A stretch of 64,000 nucleotides of DNA, from contig JADMNL010000028.1 in assembly GCA_016271365.2 (NCBI GenBank), forward strand, positions 58,980,001-59,044,000, written 5' to 3'. Position 1 is the stretch's first letter. Each line of letters begins with the position of its first letter. Positions 34,948-45,829 of the stretch are shown here, piece by piece. This DNA is from Neoceratodus forsteri. Its lineage: Eukaryota > Chordata > Ceratodontiformes > Ceratodontidae. The notes under the pieces were generated by a model. It saw nothing but the letters and a program-made list of their open reading frames with translations. It did no database searches and was not told the origin of the DNA. A program made the position numbers and the translations under genes.

Positions 34948-35279
34948 CCATCCTGCAGAGACTGACAGGCGTTGGGAGTGTGCCTTTGGGTCATTGGGCA
35001 TAACGCTTATGCCATTCCACCTCACTCCACCCTGCAGACACCAATAGGTGTCGTGGCAAGCCTTGGGGTCTTCGGCCCTTACGCTCACCCCATTCCATAA
35101 GGAAATAAGTTGAGATGGGTGCAGTATAGGAGAATGGGCTGAATATTAGGGCCAAAGACACCAATGCACACCTCAATACCTGTCTCTGGCTGCAGGGTGG
35201 GGGTGGGGGTGGAATGGCATGAGCATTATGGCCGACGACCCCGAGTAACACCGCAATGCCTGTCAGTCTCCACAGGGTG
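34948..35279. repeat. inverted repeat whose arms hold tandem units
   Basis: The left arm (34948-35097) and right arm (35129-35279) are imperfect reverse complements around a 31-bp spacer. Each arm is itself two tandem copies of a roughly 70-80 bp unit with CCCTGCAGA...AGG.GT and a GCC-A-TTCCACC segment. Overall a four-unit structure in head-to-tail and then tail-to-head order. No protein or known transposon terminus was recognised. Confidence 0.75.
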
Positions 35280-35332
35280 TGGCATTATGGTTGAAAACCC
35301 TAGCTTCCAGGGCATTTGTTGGCATTTTCATT

Positions 35333-36002
35333 CCAAATTTTCAACAAGGGCTTTTGGGGACCCCACCTCATGAACAGAGGCACAATCATTTTGTTACTCA
35401 ATCCCAAAAGGTGATTTCGTACAGCGACTGTGCCATTCGGTGCCACAGGTGCGAAAAAGCATTTCGGACAGGATGTGAAAAATGACAGCTGTACCATTCT
35501 TGGGGAAGTGTGAAAAAATGGCAATGTTGAAAATCTGGAGTGAAACTATGAAATTACGAGCGCGCGTAGAAACTCTGCAACGCATACCCGTAACGCAATC
35601 ATTTTGTGACATTGTTTCACCAAGTTTTCAACATGGGCTTTTTGGGCCCCCACCTCATGAGCAGTGACACTATCATTTTGGCACTCCATCCCAAAAGTTG
35701 ATTTTGCACAGTGACTGTGCCATTCTGCGCCAAAGGTGCAAAAACATGTTTCAGGCAGGATATGAAAAATGACAGCTGTACTCTTCATAAGGAGGTTTGA
35801 AAAAAATGGCAATGTTAAAAATCTGGAGTGAAAATATAAAAAATTGGCAAAGTTACGAGCATGTGTAGAAACTGCACAACGCATGCTAATAACGCAATCA
35901 TTTTTTGGAATTTTTTCACCAAACTTGCAATATGGGCTTTTTGGGACCCCACCTCATGAACAGTGGCACTGTCATTTTGTTACTCAGTCCTGAAAGGTGA
36001 TT
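35333..36002. repeat. tandem repeat of about 290 bp, 2.3 copies
   Basis: Copies start at 35333, 35620 and 35919 (periods 287 and 299), each with CCAA.TT.CAA.A.GGGCTTT and CACCTCATGA.CAG. They share GTGACTGTGCCATTC-, AAAATGACAGCTGTAC- and AATCTGGAGTGAAA-like blocks. The third copy stops where an inverted copy begins. Copies are diverged by perhaps 15%, judged by eye. Short ORFs on either strand follow the repeat and are not convincing genes. Confidence 0.85.
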
Positions 36003-36103
36003 CCACACAGTGCCCGCGAAATCACCTTTCGGGACTGAGAAACAAAATGACAGTGTCAGTGTTCATGAGGTGGGGTCCCAAGAACCCCATGTTGAAAATT
36101 TGG
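35919..36103. repeat. long hairpin ending the 290-bp repeat array
   Basis: The left arm 35919-36002 and right arm 36019-36103 are reverse complements with few mismatches, separated by 16 bp. The right arm is an inverted copy of the first 84 bp of the tandem unit. The arms contain GGGACCCCACCTCATGAAC and its complement. Confidence 0.88.
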
Positions 36104-36173
36104 AACCACTGGAAAAAAAGGAGGTGTGGGGGGCACACTGGGGGGGCTCCCGTGTGCCACAATAGTGGGGGAG

Positions 36174-36345
36174 CATGCCAACATGGGGATTGGGGAGCCC
36201 GCTGTCAGCAAAAGATATGTTCAGGCTTGGGGGCATGTCAACATGGGGATTGGGCACCCCATTGTCAGCAAAAGATATGTTTGGACTTGGGGGGGTGTCA
36301 TCCAACACTGGGAGTGGGCATCCCGGTGTCAGAAAGTAAAAGGCA
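36174..36345. repeat. 60-bp minisatellite
   Basis: Three copies in exact 60-bp register start at 36174, 36234 and 36294 (CATG.CAACATGGGGATTGGG...GTCAGCAAAAGATATGTT). The third is diverged. A degenerate copy may precede it from 36114. Because 60 is a multiple of three, all frames stay open and repeat a 20-residue unit; I treat that as incidental. Confidence 0.88.
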
Positions 36346-36712
36346 CACTGAGCAAACAGGTTACTAGTTAACTCCAGCCATGCACATTACTGTGCACTAT
36401 AATGCGTATGGCTGGAGTCTTCTCTGCTGCTGTGTGCCTGGTTACGGGGGAAGGGCAGGCTGCTGCTGCAATCAGGGATGTTGAAACTGTCCCTGATTGG
36501 AGTGGCAGATTTCTTTCAAGTCCGGCGGTCACTCTGAAACTGCCATCATCGGCAGCTTCCCTGTTGATTGGTGGACAAAGAACGTGCCCCTGAAAGCATT
36601 CGCTGGATTGGCCAAATGCTGCCACACCTCTGCATTGCTCTACTAACCTCAATATGTTTCTTATGTGCTGTGTGCGCAAGCAAACATAAAAATGAATAAT
36701 AGACTGAGCAGA
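36346..36712. other. short unassigned stretch with a perfect-stem hairpin
   Basis: At 36371-36418 two 19-nt arms (ACTCCAGCCATGCACATTA and its near complement, two mismatches) enclose a 10-nt loop. The rest, to the LINE at 36713, is moderately GC-rich and holds no recognised gene. Confidence 0.6.
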
Positions 36713-37278
36713 AGTATCATAGTATCATAGTAATGTGTCAGCAGAAATGGACCATCCTGGCCCATCTAGTCTGCCCATTACCCCCCAACCCTTACTTGGT
36801 TTACTTGGTTTGTAGGACAAAAGGAGGCAGTTTGCCCATCAAGATTGTCCTGCGTATAAATGGAACATTAACCCAGATCCTGTACATCCATCCATTTATC
36901 CAATTTATTCTTGAAAATTGTTATAGTTGATGAGTCAACAATGTCCTGGGGTAATGTATTCCATATCCTGGGAGTTCTAATAGTAAAGAAATTTTACCTG
37001 TTATTATTTGCTTTTTTAACTTCCAATTGTTTATTATGAAGTCTAGGCACAGTTTTCCTTAATGAATAAACAATGCCTCATTGTGCTATTTGAACTGGGG
37101 ATTTAACAATTTTAAACAGCTGCAGAAGGTCACCTTTAGTTCATCTTTGCTTAAGGGAATGTAATCCCATTTTTTGAAGTCTAATGTCATATTCTAGGTG
37201 GGCAAGATGGGGTACTAGTTTAGTGGCCCTGCATTGAACTTGTTCCATTTTGTTAATATCTGATTTTAGATAAGGACT

Positions 37279-38358
37279 TCAAAATGGCGATCCATAATCT
37301 AAGTAAGGCGTAATATGAGATCTACAGAAAGTTATAAGGCATTGTTCAGATTTGGAGATAAATGTTTTATTTATTCTACATAATAATGCATTTGTTTGAT
37401 ATGCAAGTCTGGAACAATGAGAAGTAGAAGACAGTTTATCATTTACCAAAATTCCCAGGTCTTTTTCAGCACAGGAGGTCCCAATGATAGTATTATTTAA
37501 GTAATATTCTTGTTTGGGGTTATTTTTTCCCAAATGAAGTACTGCACATTTAGAAATGTTGAAATGCATTTTATTAAGATATGCCCATTGCTCAATTAAG
37601 GCAAGATCCGACTTTAAATTATGACAATTAGTAAGGGTATTAACCTTACCCCCAAGTTTGGTATCATCTGCAAATTTAACCATAATGTTATCAGCTGAGA
37701 TGTACATATCACTGATGAACAAATTAAACAGCACCGGGCCCAGAACAGTTCCCTGAGGTACACCACTAGTCACTACACCCACGTCTGACAGTGCACCATT
37801 CACCCTTACTCTTTGTGTTCTCTTACTCAACCAGTTATTTATCCAAGATATAATAGGTGATGAAAAACCTAGTTGGTTGAGTTTATTAATCAAAATGCCA
37901 TGTGATACTTTATCGAATGCCTTGCTATAATCCAAAAGAATAACATCCATAGGTATATTACAGTCAAGGCTATAACTGATATAGTTATAAAAGGAGACCA
38001 GATTTGTGGTGCCTGAAAATCCTGTTTTGAAACCATGTTGATACACATCAGTAATATTTAAAGTTGACATTTCATTTTCCAATGGTTGTTTAATTATTTT
38101 TTCCATTAGTTTACATGGTACCAACGTGAGACTAATAGGCTGGTAATTTTCAATTCTGGAGTGTGAACCCTGTTTAAAGATAGGTGTAATAATGGCAGTA
38201 CGCAAATCTGCTGGAACTGAAGACTCATGAAGCGATTTATTAAAAATGATTGTCAGAGACAGGATAATTGCATCCTTTGTCCCTAAAAGAAATCTAGAGC
38301 TTATATTACCAGGGCCAGAGCTTGTACAGTATATTGTTTCAAAGAATCTAAGACCCAC
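37279..38358 (-). pseudogene. RT domain of CR1-clade LINE, 359-codon open frame
   Basis: One uninterrupted frame contains most of the reverse transcriptase: FKQGSHSRIENYQPISL (residues 61-77), VILLDYSKAFDKVSHG (139-154, first catalytic Asp at 143), TSGVPQGTVLGPVLFN (197-212) and KFADDTKLGG (228-237, catalytic Asp pair). The thumb, EKDLGILVNDKL, and then TPYLDYGSPF follow before the stop. Upstream sequence to 38552 in another frame gives the linker (ATELNKYFSSVFAPESS). An RT fragment of a broken element, but with all core motifs intact. Confidence 0.9.
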
Positions 38359-39047
38359 TGTATATCCTGAGAAGAGATTTTATATGACTCTAAATTTAAT
38401 ACTACTGGAATAGGTGGAATATTAGATGACTCTGGAGCAAAAACAGATGAAAAATATTTATTTAGTTCTGTAGCTGTTTCTATATCAGATGTTATAGTAG
38501 TGTTGTTACAGACTAAAGGGCCAATCATATTGTTGTTACTTTTTTTTACCATTTAAATAAGAATATAACGCCTTATGACATCCTTAGTATGAACAATTTT
38601 AAATTCAAAGTTGCATCTTGCCAAAGTAATTACCTTTTTTAATTGTCTAACTACCACCCCGTATCTAGATAAGATAATGTCTTTCTGATTGGGTAAACAT
38701 TTTTTTAGAACTAAAAACTATTTATTTTTGTGTTTAATTAGTTTTTTAATATCTCCATTAAACCAAGGGGGAATTTTACCTTTGCTATTATACTTGAATT
38801 TGTCTAGGACATACTGTTTTTCGAGTTCAAATATTTTTGACTTTAGAAAGTCCCAGGCCTCCTCAGTGTTCAATGGAGAAAGTATCTGTTCCCAGTTAAG
38901 GGCCTTTAACTGGTAGTTAATGCTTTCAAAATTAGCCGTTATATTGTTTTGTTTTAAGTTTATTAGTTTTGGGTTGTAAAGGCAGTTGAATAGAAAAAAA
39001 ATAGGGACATAAGATCACTGTTTCCCAGGGGATTTAAAATTTGAACG

Positions 39048-39660
39048 TCAGATATGAGTCTCGGGATTGCTTATAACTAGGTCTAATATGTTTGCTCCCC
39101 TAGTTGGTTCTCTGACTATTTGAATAAGGCCCAAATTAATTATAACCGAGAGAATTTGTTCGTCATGTTGGTTGGTATCAGAGAGTGCATGCCAGTTTAT
39201 GGTGGGAAGATTAAAATCCCCCCAAATGAGGACAGAGTCTTTACAAGCTATCTGAGCAATTTCATTGCATAGCTGCTTAGTTTGGTTTATATCAGAGGAA
39301 GGAGGACGATAACAAGTTCCAATAAGGAGCTGGGGGCTATCTATGGGTCTGATATGGACCCAAATGCTTTCAGATTCAACAGTAATCATTGACTCATACG
39401 ATGGAATATCGTCCCTTACGTATAAACTAACCCCTCCTCCTTTTCTTGTATCCACTCTATTTTTATAATAATGCTTACAGCTAGGGATTTCTACGCTCCA
39501 TTTTCTATCAGAATTGCCCCAGGTTTCAGTGATAGCTATTAAGGCTAAGTCAAGAGTCTTTGCCAGAATTTCAAGTTCTGCATGTTTAGTAATCGTTCAT
39601 GATCGGGCATTTAAAGAAAGAATATTAAGGTTTGTCCAATATGATGAACAGGGACTAACA
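39048..39660 (-). pseudogene. APE-type endonuclease of the same LINE
   Basis: Minus-strand frames give NILSLNAR and LALIAITETW (Glu of the active site) near 39630-39530, then RKGGGVSLYVRDDIP, IGTCYRPPSSDINQ, LIWGDFNLPTINW (Asp and Asn) and IVREPTRGANILDLVIS. A stop shortly after NAR and a frame change near 39460 interrupt it. The endonuclease nicks target DNA to start target-primed reverse transcription. Confidence 0.87.
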
Positions 39661-39794
39661 GTATGAGATATGGGGGGCATCCCAATCTCCCCCTTTTCTA
39701 TCAGTTTAAATGATTTTTTATGAAAGTTGCTATTTTCTGTCCCAAGATTGTACTGCCCTGTCTGCTAAGATGCAAACCATCCCAGCAAAAAAGG

Positions 39795-40674
39795 GATGGC
39801 CTATCTTACTTGTCAACTGTGTACAAGGATCTTTTCCTCTCTACTCTAACCAGCCACATGGGTCTATCCCATGCATTCTTGAATCCCTCCACCATTTTGA
39901 CACCTACAACCTCCTCAGATAATTTGTTCCAGGGTTCAACTATCCTCTCAGTAAAATAACACCCACTTACATTGCTTTTAAATCTTCCTCCTTCCAAATC
40001 TTAAGCTATGACCCCTTGTTTTAACGCCGACTTTCTTTTTAAATAGGCTTCCTTCCCTCACTTTATTAATTTCCTTCCTGTATTTGAGAGTCTTTGTCAC
40101 GTCTCCTCTCTCCTTTCTATTCTCTGTCGGATACCGATTTAATTCTCTCAATCTCATCTCATATGGTTTCCCTTGCATACCCTGCACCATCTTTGTTGCC
40201 CTTCTCTGAACCTTTTCTATTACATCTATGTCCTTTCTTAAATGAGGCCCCCAGCACTGTACCCCATACTCCAGGTGCGGTCTAACCATGGTCTTATACA
40301 AAGGCATCAGCACCTCCCTCTTCCTGCTTGTTATGCCCCTTCCTATGCATGCCATCATCCCATTTGCTTTACCAGTATCTGTTCAGGATATCTGCATTTT
40401 CTTGGTCCTTTTCTATGAAGTCCCCTTCTGCCATCCTCCATATTCTCATTATTCCTTTATGTGCTTTCCTCTTCTCACTTATGTACCTGAGGAAGGTCTT
40501 ACCCCCATTTGCTGCCCCTTTGGCTATCCTTTCCTCAGTCTGCTCCTTTGCTCCCCTAACACCTTAACTGCTTCCCTCTGTTTTACCTGGTACTTCTCCC
40601 TGTCATCCTCTCTCTAAGTTTCCTTATACCTCCTAAATACATCTATTTTCCCTTTTACTCGCTTCTTTCATGCA
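39795..40674 (-). mobile_element. CR1 fragment left of the L2
   Basis: Minus-strand C-terminal ORF2 sequence: FTERIVEPWNKLSEEVVGV (39997-39806) and CIGRGITSRKREVLMPLYKT through MQGKPYEMRLRELNRY (40358-39978). Further right, about 40380-40670, the EN-RT linker appears (REKYQVKQREAVKVLGEQ, ENADILNRYW). The RT palm between them is missing, so there is an internal deletion of perhaps 1 kb, or two fragments abut. Confidence 0.8.
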
Positions 40675-43600
40675 ATCAATCAACATCTTTATTTATCCAG
40701 GTGGGCACCATTGAGCAAGCTCATTTACAAGGTGGACCTGCGGTCCTACAGTAATAATACAGAAAGGCAAGTTACAATAGTACAAACAGTAAAAATAGCT
40801 GCTATTATAGTAAAAATGCACATTTACAGGTAATATACATTGAACATAGAACTACAAGGAGTCATGGATAATGAACTTGTGCTGGATCTAAGCCCCCAAA
40901 CTGTGCATTTTGTAGTGGGAAATGTTAGGGAGAGGGTAGGCATACCAGATAGAAGATATCAAGCACATAATGTAGGGAGAGGTGGGGAATAGGGGCGCAA
41001 GCGAAGAGGACCCAATTGTTAGAGCAGAGTGAGGGATTGGGAGGGCGGAGAACCATACAAAAGGCGACAAAGTGATTTTTGCCCCAAAACGCGGCGACAT
41101 ATGGAAGAGAAAAGCTGCCGTTGTACTAAGTGCAAGAGGAGGAATATAATAGCAGGGGCATAACTGGGAGGGTCCTGGAGGTTGGGGCAGAGGGAGGTGT
41201 TAGATGGACAAGGGACCGACTATTTTTGGGGGCAAAAGATGATAATTATCCCCAAGTGTGGTAGCATGTGCTAGAATCAGGCTGCGGCTGTTCAGAGCAT
41301 CAAAGAATAAGATATGGGAGTTTGGCAAAAAGTCCTGTGGATCTGTTGGTGGGCATGCTAGATGCAAAGGCACACATTTCAGCTGGGGGGCTGCCATTTT
41401 TGTGGGCTGCCATTTGAGGGAGGGAGGTTAGTTAGTGTCTAATAAAGCAATTGCAAATTTCCATAATGCCATCACAGTAAAGCCTTTTGAACAAAAGGGT
41501 ACTTACTGGGGTTTTCAGCTTAAACATTTTTTGGGTTTTATTCCATATTGATGTGAGTGAAAACTCAAAGGTGGCTCTCCCGACTCATGTGAGTGCCCTA
41601 AGTATATTTAGCAGGAGTTGTGAGCAACCTCTAAGGGAATAATTCCTGGGCACAATCGGAGACAGACAGTCAATGATGTACTGAGGGATTTTGACACAGA
41701 AGGCTCTAAGTGTCCAGAGTGCTGCATTAAAGTTGCACCTATAGTGAAGTGAGGTCCAGCCATGGCAGCATATAGTGCGCAATGATGGGTAGAGAAGGGG
41801 AGGTCAGTGATGAAGCGTAATAGCTCTGTGGTAGAGCGTATCCAATTTTCCAAGATAGAAAGCCACACAGCTACTGTATATGAAGTCTGCATAGTCAATT
41901 AAGGACAGGAACGTGGCTTGGACTAGTCGTTTCTTTGCGTCTGCTGTAAGAAGTCTTCTTATCCTGTAAAAAAGGCCAAGTCTTTGCCTTAATTTTTTCA
42001 GCATGTCTTCCAGGTGGACAGTGAAGGAGAGTTTACAGTCGATCCAGACCCCAAGATATCTGAATTTCAGAATGTACTCTAAGCACTCTCCCAGCATCGT
42101 GGTTATTGAGGGGAAGGAGTCAGTAGCACTTGTATAGTTTGCGAGGGAAAATAACATGGCTTTAGTTTTCTCAGCATTTAATAGCAGTTTTTTTTTGATT
42201 AGTTGGAGTTGCAGGAGGTTGAAATCTTTTTGTAGGTCAGTACAAGCTTCTTTTGGTGTGGGACGACTCAGGTACAGCACTGTGTCATCCGCAAATAAGT
42301 GAATACTTGCATCCTTGATTCCCTCATCCATGTTGTTGATATACACTGTGAAGAGGAGGGGACCTAATATGGATCCCTGAGGGACACCTCTTTGTAAGAG
42401 TTTTAGGGCAGATAGTTCACCATCTGCTTTCACCTGCTGGTATCTGTCTGTCAGATATTCAGAGAACCAGTTTAGAGAGTTAGCATCCAGTCCTAATGTG
42501 TTTAGCGAGTCGAGGAGCAGGTCGTGGTCGACTGTGTCGAGTGCTTTGCTGAGGTCAAGAAACACAGCACATACTGACTTTTTATGCTCCAACTCCAGTT
42601 GCCAGTCATTGGTTACTTTAGCTAATGCCGAGACTGTATTGTGGTTGGCTCTGAATCCGGATTGAAGGGGGTTTAGTATTTTTTCTCTGTCGATGAAGAA
42701 TCTTTGTTGGCCATTTACTATTTTTTACAGTAGCTTCAAGAGTGTGGGTAGGAGAGAAATTGGCCTATAGTTATTAAGGTAGCAAGGGTCTCCAGATTTA
42801 AATAGCAGGATAACGTGTGCGATCTTCTATATTAGAGGGAGGGTACCTTGTGTTAGGGAACAAATTGAATAAATGAGTAATAGGCACTGCCAATAAGCGG
42901 CATGCTATCTTTAGGAAGTATGGTTCAAGTGCATCTGCGCCGGCACTTTTCTTAGTATCCAGGTGGAGAATCAAGTCTTCCACTTCCTTGAGGGAAACCG
43001 TTGAGAATGAGAAATGTTGACTAGCGAAGCCAACATTTGGTGGGGTCATGCCAAGTTGTGTATGCAGGCTACATGCAGGCTAGTTATCGAAAGCTAAGCC
43101 TGCTGTGGCGAACTACGTGTTGAATGCCTGCAGTATCTCTTTTTTGTTACTGATTACTGTATTGTCAGAGGTAATTTTTGTAGGGAGTATGTTTTATGAT
43201 GTGGCTCCCGCCAGTTCTTTGATTGTGGCCCAGAATTTGGAGGGCAATTGGCTGCAGTATCTAGTTCTGCTTGGTAATAGCAGGCTTTAGCTTCCCTAAT
43301 CAGTTTGGTACAGCAATTTCTGGCTGTTCTAAAGAGGTGCCAGTCTTCCTCTTTTTGGGATTTGCAGGCAGTTTTCCAGAGTTTATCCCTGGACAGTAGT
43401 GCAGCCTTGAGATCTTGAGTGAACCATTGGCATTTCCTAGCCTTTATGCATATTTTTGACAGAGGCACATGTAGATTCATGGCATAGGTAATGATTTCAC
43501 GTAGTATAGAATATGCAGTTTCCACTGTTTTAGCAAGGTAAAAACTCTGCCACAAGGGGAGTTTTTTAGGTCAAGTAGGTATGCTTTTGGGTCGAATGAC

Positions 43601-44300
43601 CTGGTTGACCTTTTGGTGGAGAATTTGGCCATAGTTGGCACTTTGTTGGCTGCCAAACTCCAGCTATTAGGCAATGGTCACTAATATCCACGTCAAAGGT
43701 TCCAACATGGGAGAAGGAATGGGGTTTATTCACAAGCAGGACATCCAGAAGGGTACTTTTGGCTGTATTCTTTTTGTTGATATGGGTGGGCTCTTTGTTG
43801 AGTAGGGTGAAACCAAGGGAGTCGCAGAAAGATTTAAGTGGGTGACTGGCTTCTGACAGCCAATCATAGTTTAGATCCCAGAGGATAATTGTTTCCAGGG
43901 GGCTAGTGTCCAAGATAGTTGTAAGATAGGACAAGAACTGAGTACCGGCAGATGGTGGTCTATAGCATCCTATGATTCGGAGTGCTAACGATGGGGATTG
44001 GTCGATTTTTATCTCCAGGCACTCAAATCCCGTTACCAGTGAGTTAGAATTAAGTGTTGATGCCACAAATCTATCTTTGATGTAGATGGTGACCCCACCT
44101 CCTCTGGATTGCCTATCGCATCTAAAGATCTGGTAGTTAGGTATATTAATCACACTTTTTTTTGCAGAGGGCCGGGGCCAGGATTCTGAGATAACAAGCA
44201 CATCTGGCATTGTATAGGCAGTCCAAGCCTGGATAAGGGTGAATTTTTTTCAGCAGCCTGCACACGTTAATGTGCATAATACGATTGATTGATTGATTGA
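40675..44300 (-). mobile_element. L2-clade LINE, nearly complete ORF2 and 3' UTR
   Basis: The 3' end at 40675 has (CAATCAAT) repeats then TTTATTTATCCAGGTGGGCACC, an L2-type 3' tail. The 3' UTR spans about 40675-41431. A single endonuclease-RT ORF follows to 44278. The right edge is a GATTGATTG run at 44283-44302. It lies between two CR1 fragments of the same orientation. Its tail shares sequence with the CORE-SINEs and V-SINEs in this window, suggesting it is their partner LINE. Confidence 0.9.
41432..44278 (-). pseudogene. L2 ORF2 endonuclease-RT, frameshifted
   Basis: The endonuclease begins near 44278 (MHINVC-like start) and continues from 44210: LVISESWPRPSAK (active-site Glu), RGGGVTIYIKDRF, ILWDLNYDWL (GDFN equivalent, with Asp to Trp-Asp change) and DISDHCLIAGV. 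The linker is at 43555-43154 and the RT N-terminus at 43049-42798. The 262-codon frame 42592-41804 has FLDLSKALDTVDHD (residues 11-24), RGVPQGSILGPLLF (68-81) and FADDTVLYLS (100-109). The C-terminus runs to the stop at 41432-41434 in a third frame. At least four frame breaks. Confidence 0.9.
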
Positions 44301-44302
44301 TT

Positions 44303-44860
44303 GCAGAAGCTGCAGCTGGAAGGCTCCACTCCACATCTGGTAGATTGAAGACACCAACTAGCAGCACTTGCCCCTTATTTGCCATCCTGATGATGTCCTC
44401 CCCAAGTGCTTTATCCAGCACCTTTCCCTGTGCTGGGGGTCGGTACACCACCCCTGTATGGATAACAGCCCCAGTGCCTGCCTTCAGGATGACCCAGAAC
44501 ACCTCCAATCCTTCCTTTTCCTCCAGGTGCCCCTGCATTTCCATAGCCTTGATTACTTCTCTCACATACAGTACACCCTCGCCTCCCCTCCTCCCATCCC
44601 TGTCTCTCCTGAAAAGAGAGTAGCTTGGTATGGCCACATCCCAGTCACGGCTGTCAGTACACTATGATTCTATTACAGCCATCAAATCCAGGCTCGCCTC
44701 CTCCATGATGATCTCCACATCCGGAAATGTATTTCCCAGAATCCTTGCATTGGCCCACATGGTTCTCCATACATTACTCCTTCCCCGCCGCCTGTCTCCC
44801 TGCTTTCTCCCCCTGATGCCTGTGCTGTTTCCTGAAGCTCCCTTGATCTCCCTCATCCCT
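44303..44860 (-). pseudogene. CR1 ORF2 endonuclease N-terminal half
   Basis: Minus-strand frame from 44637: YSLFRRDRDGRRGGEGVLYV, TGVVYRPPAQGKVLDK and LVGVFNLPDVEWS, with the GDFN motif changed to GVFN (Asp to Val). Upstream, 44860-44640 in another frame has the start region (ANARILGNTFPDVEIIMEEA). The domain ends abruptly at 44303. Confidence 0.83.
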
Positions 44861-45062
44861 TGTTACCCTCTCTGTTACCTGTGTCCTTTACTTCTCTCTT
44901 CTTGCTATCCTTATTTATATCCCCTTGTCCTGTGCCTTGTCCTCCCCACTGTCTTCTTGCTCCTAGCCCTGGAGAACTTCCTCCCCTTGTGCCCTCCCCC
45001 CTTGTTGCCTCATTGCCTGGGGGGTAGGCAGTCTTTCCCTTCTTTGGTATTACAGACGCCAC

Positions 45063-45829
45063 CCCCCCAGCTAGTTTAAATGTTCATCCAAGTAGTTTTT
45101 AAACCTCCCAGTAAGGACTGTGTTCCCCCTCCTGGAGGAATGCAGACCATCTGCTGTATAGCAGCCCATATCCTCCCAGGCTAGTACCCAGTCCCCAATG
45201 TAGCCAAAGCCCTCATCCATGCACCATGTACCATGCCTTCAACCAGTTGTTAAAAGCCATTCTGCAGAGTGCCCTTTCCTCTCCTCAGCAAACACCATCA
45301 TGCATGCTACCTGTTTCAGGCCCCTGTCCAGCTCCCTGAAATTACCCTGTACCACCGTTATACTATCCCTTGCTATTTCGTTTGTCCCTAGGTGATCTCC
45401 TGCCACCCTAGAGATCCTCTGGATCCACTCTCCATCCCTCCAAGCTGAAGCACCAGGGAGGTACTTCATCTTCCTCTCCTCCCCTGCACCAAAGCCTATC
45501 CCTCTAACAATACAGTCCCCCACCAGCAGCTGCTTACTTCTCAGCTTGGAGCTGATTCCTCCTTCCTTGGGGCCTCCCCTTCTGACGACCACCACTTTCT
45601 CACTTTCCACTGCTGTGGATGCTTCCTTCCAGCTGCCCCATCCCACCAGTACAGTGAAGGAATTGTGCAGTGGTACAGGCTGAGGAGTGTGTTCTCTTCC
45701 CACCACCAATACCCTCCTGGAGCCCACCAAGGTCCAACCATTCTGTCTCTGCCTAGGCATTCTCCAGGAGAGCGGTGTCAGACTTGGTGTCCCCTGGGTG
45801 GGGCAGAAGGTTTTCTGTACCTTTGCCAC
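45063..45829 (-). pseudogene. CR1 ORF1 with SGNH esterase-like domain, Ser lost
   Basis: The frame 45829-45239 (196 codons) reads through QLLVGDCIVRGIGF, where the nucleophile position of GDS is Cys. GDHLGTNEIARDS corresponds to the GxND block. The last block, DGLHSSRRGNTVLTGRFK, lies downstream near 45150-45100 in another frame, followed by HLN and a stop. The N-terminal 90 residues are low in recognisable features. Thus one frameshift and one active-site change. I chose the Met at 45829 only because it opens the longest frame. Confidence 0.75.

Larger units (their letters stand above)
36713..39790 (-). mobile_element. divergent CR1-clade LINE (36.7-39.8 kb)
   Basis: The 3' end near 36713 carries a repeated TATCATAGTA tail followed by ATGGACC.TC.TGGCCCATC, as in CR1s. 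The minus strand then reads C-terminus, RT, endonuclease and, at the far 5' end near 39780-39700, the last block of a CR1-type ORF1 (DGLHLSRQGSTILGQKI). So it is truncated within ORF1. AT-rich. It shares its style with 24775-26687, and the RT is unusually well kept. Confidence 0.88.

Noticed and set aside
36174..36345. Regularly spaced repeats resembling a CRISPR array
   Set aside because: Units are contiguous, without unique spacers, and the window is eukaryotic.
35963..36367. 134-codon ORF with 20-residue repeats
   Set aside because: Product of the 60-bp minisatellite; both strands are open and there is no supporting context.
44297..45079. Plus-strand ORFs of 99-149 codons
   Set aside because: Antisense of the minus-strand CR1 endonuclease and ORF1 end.
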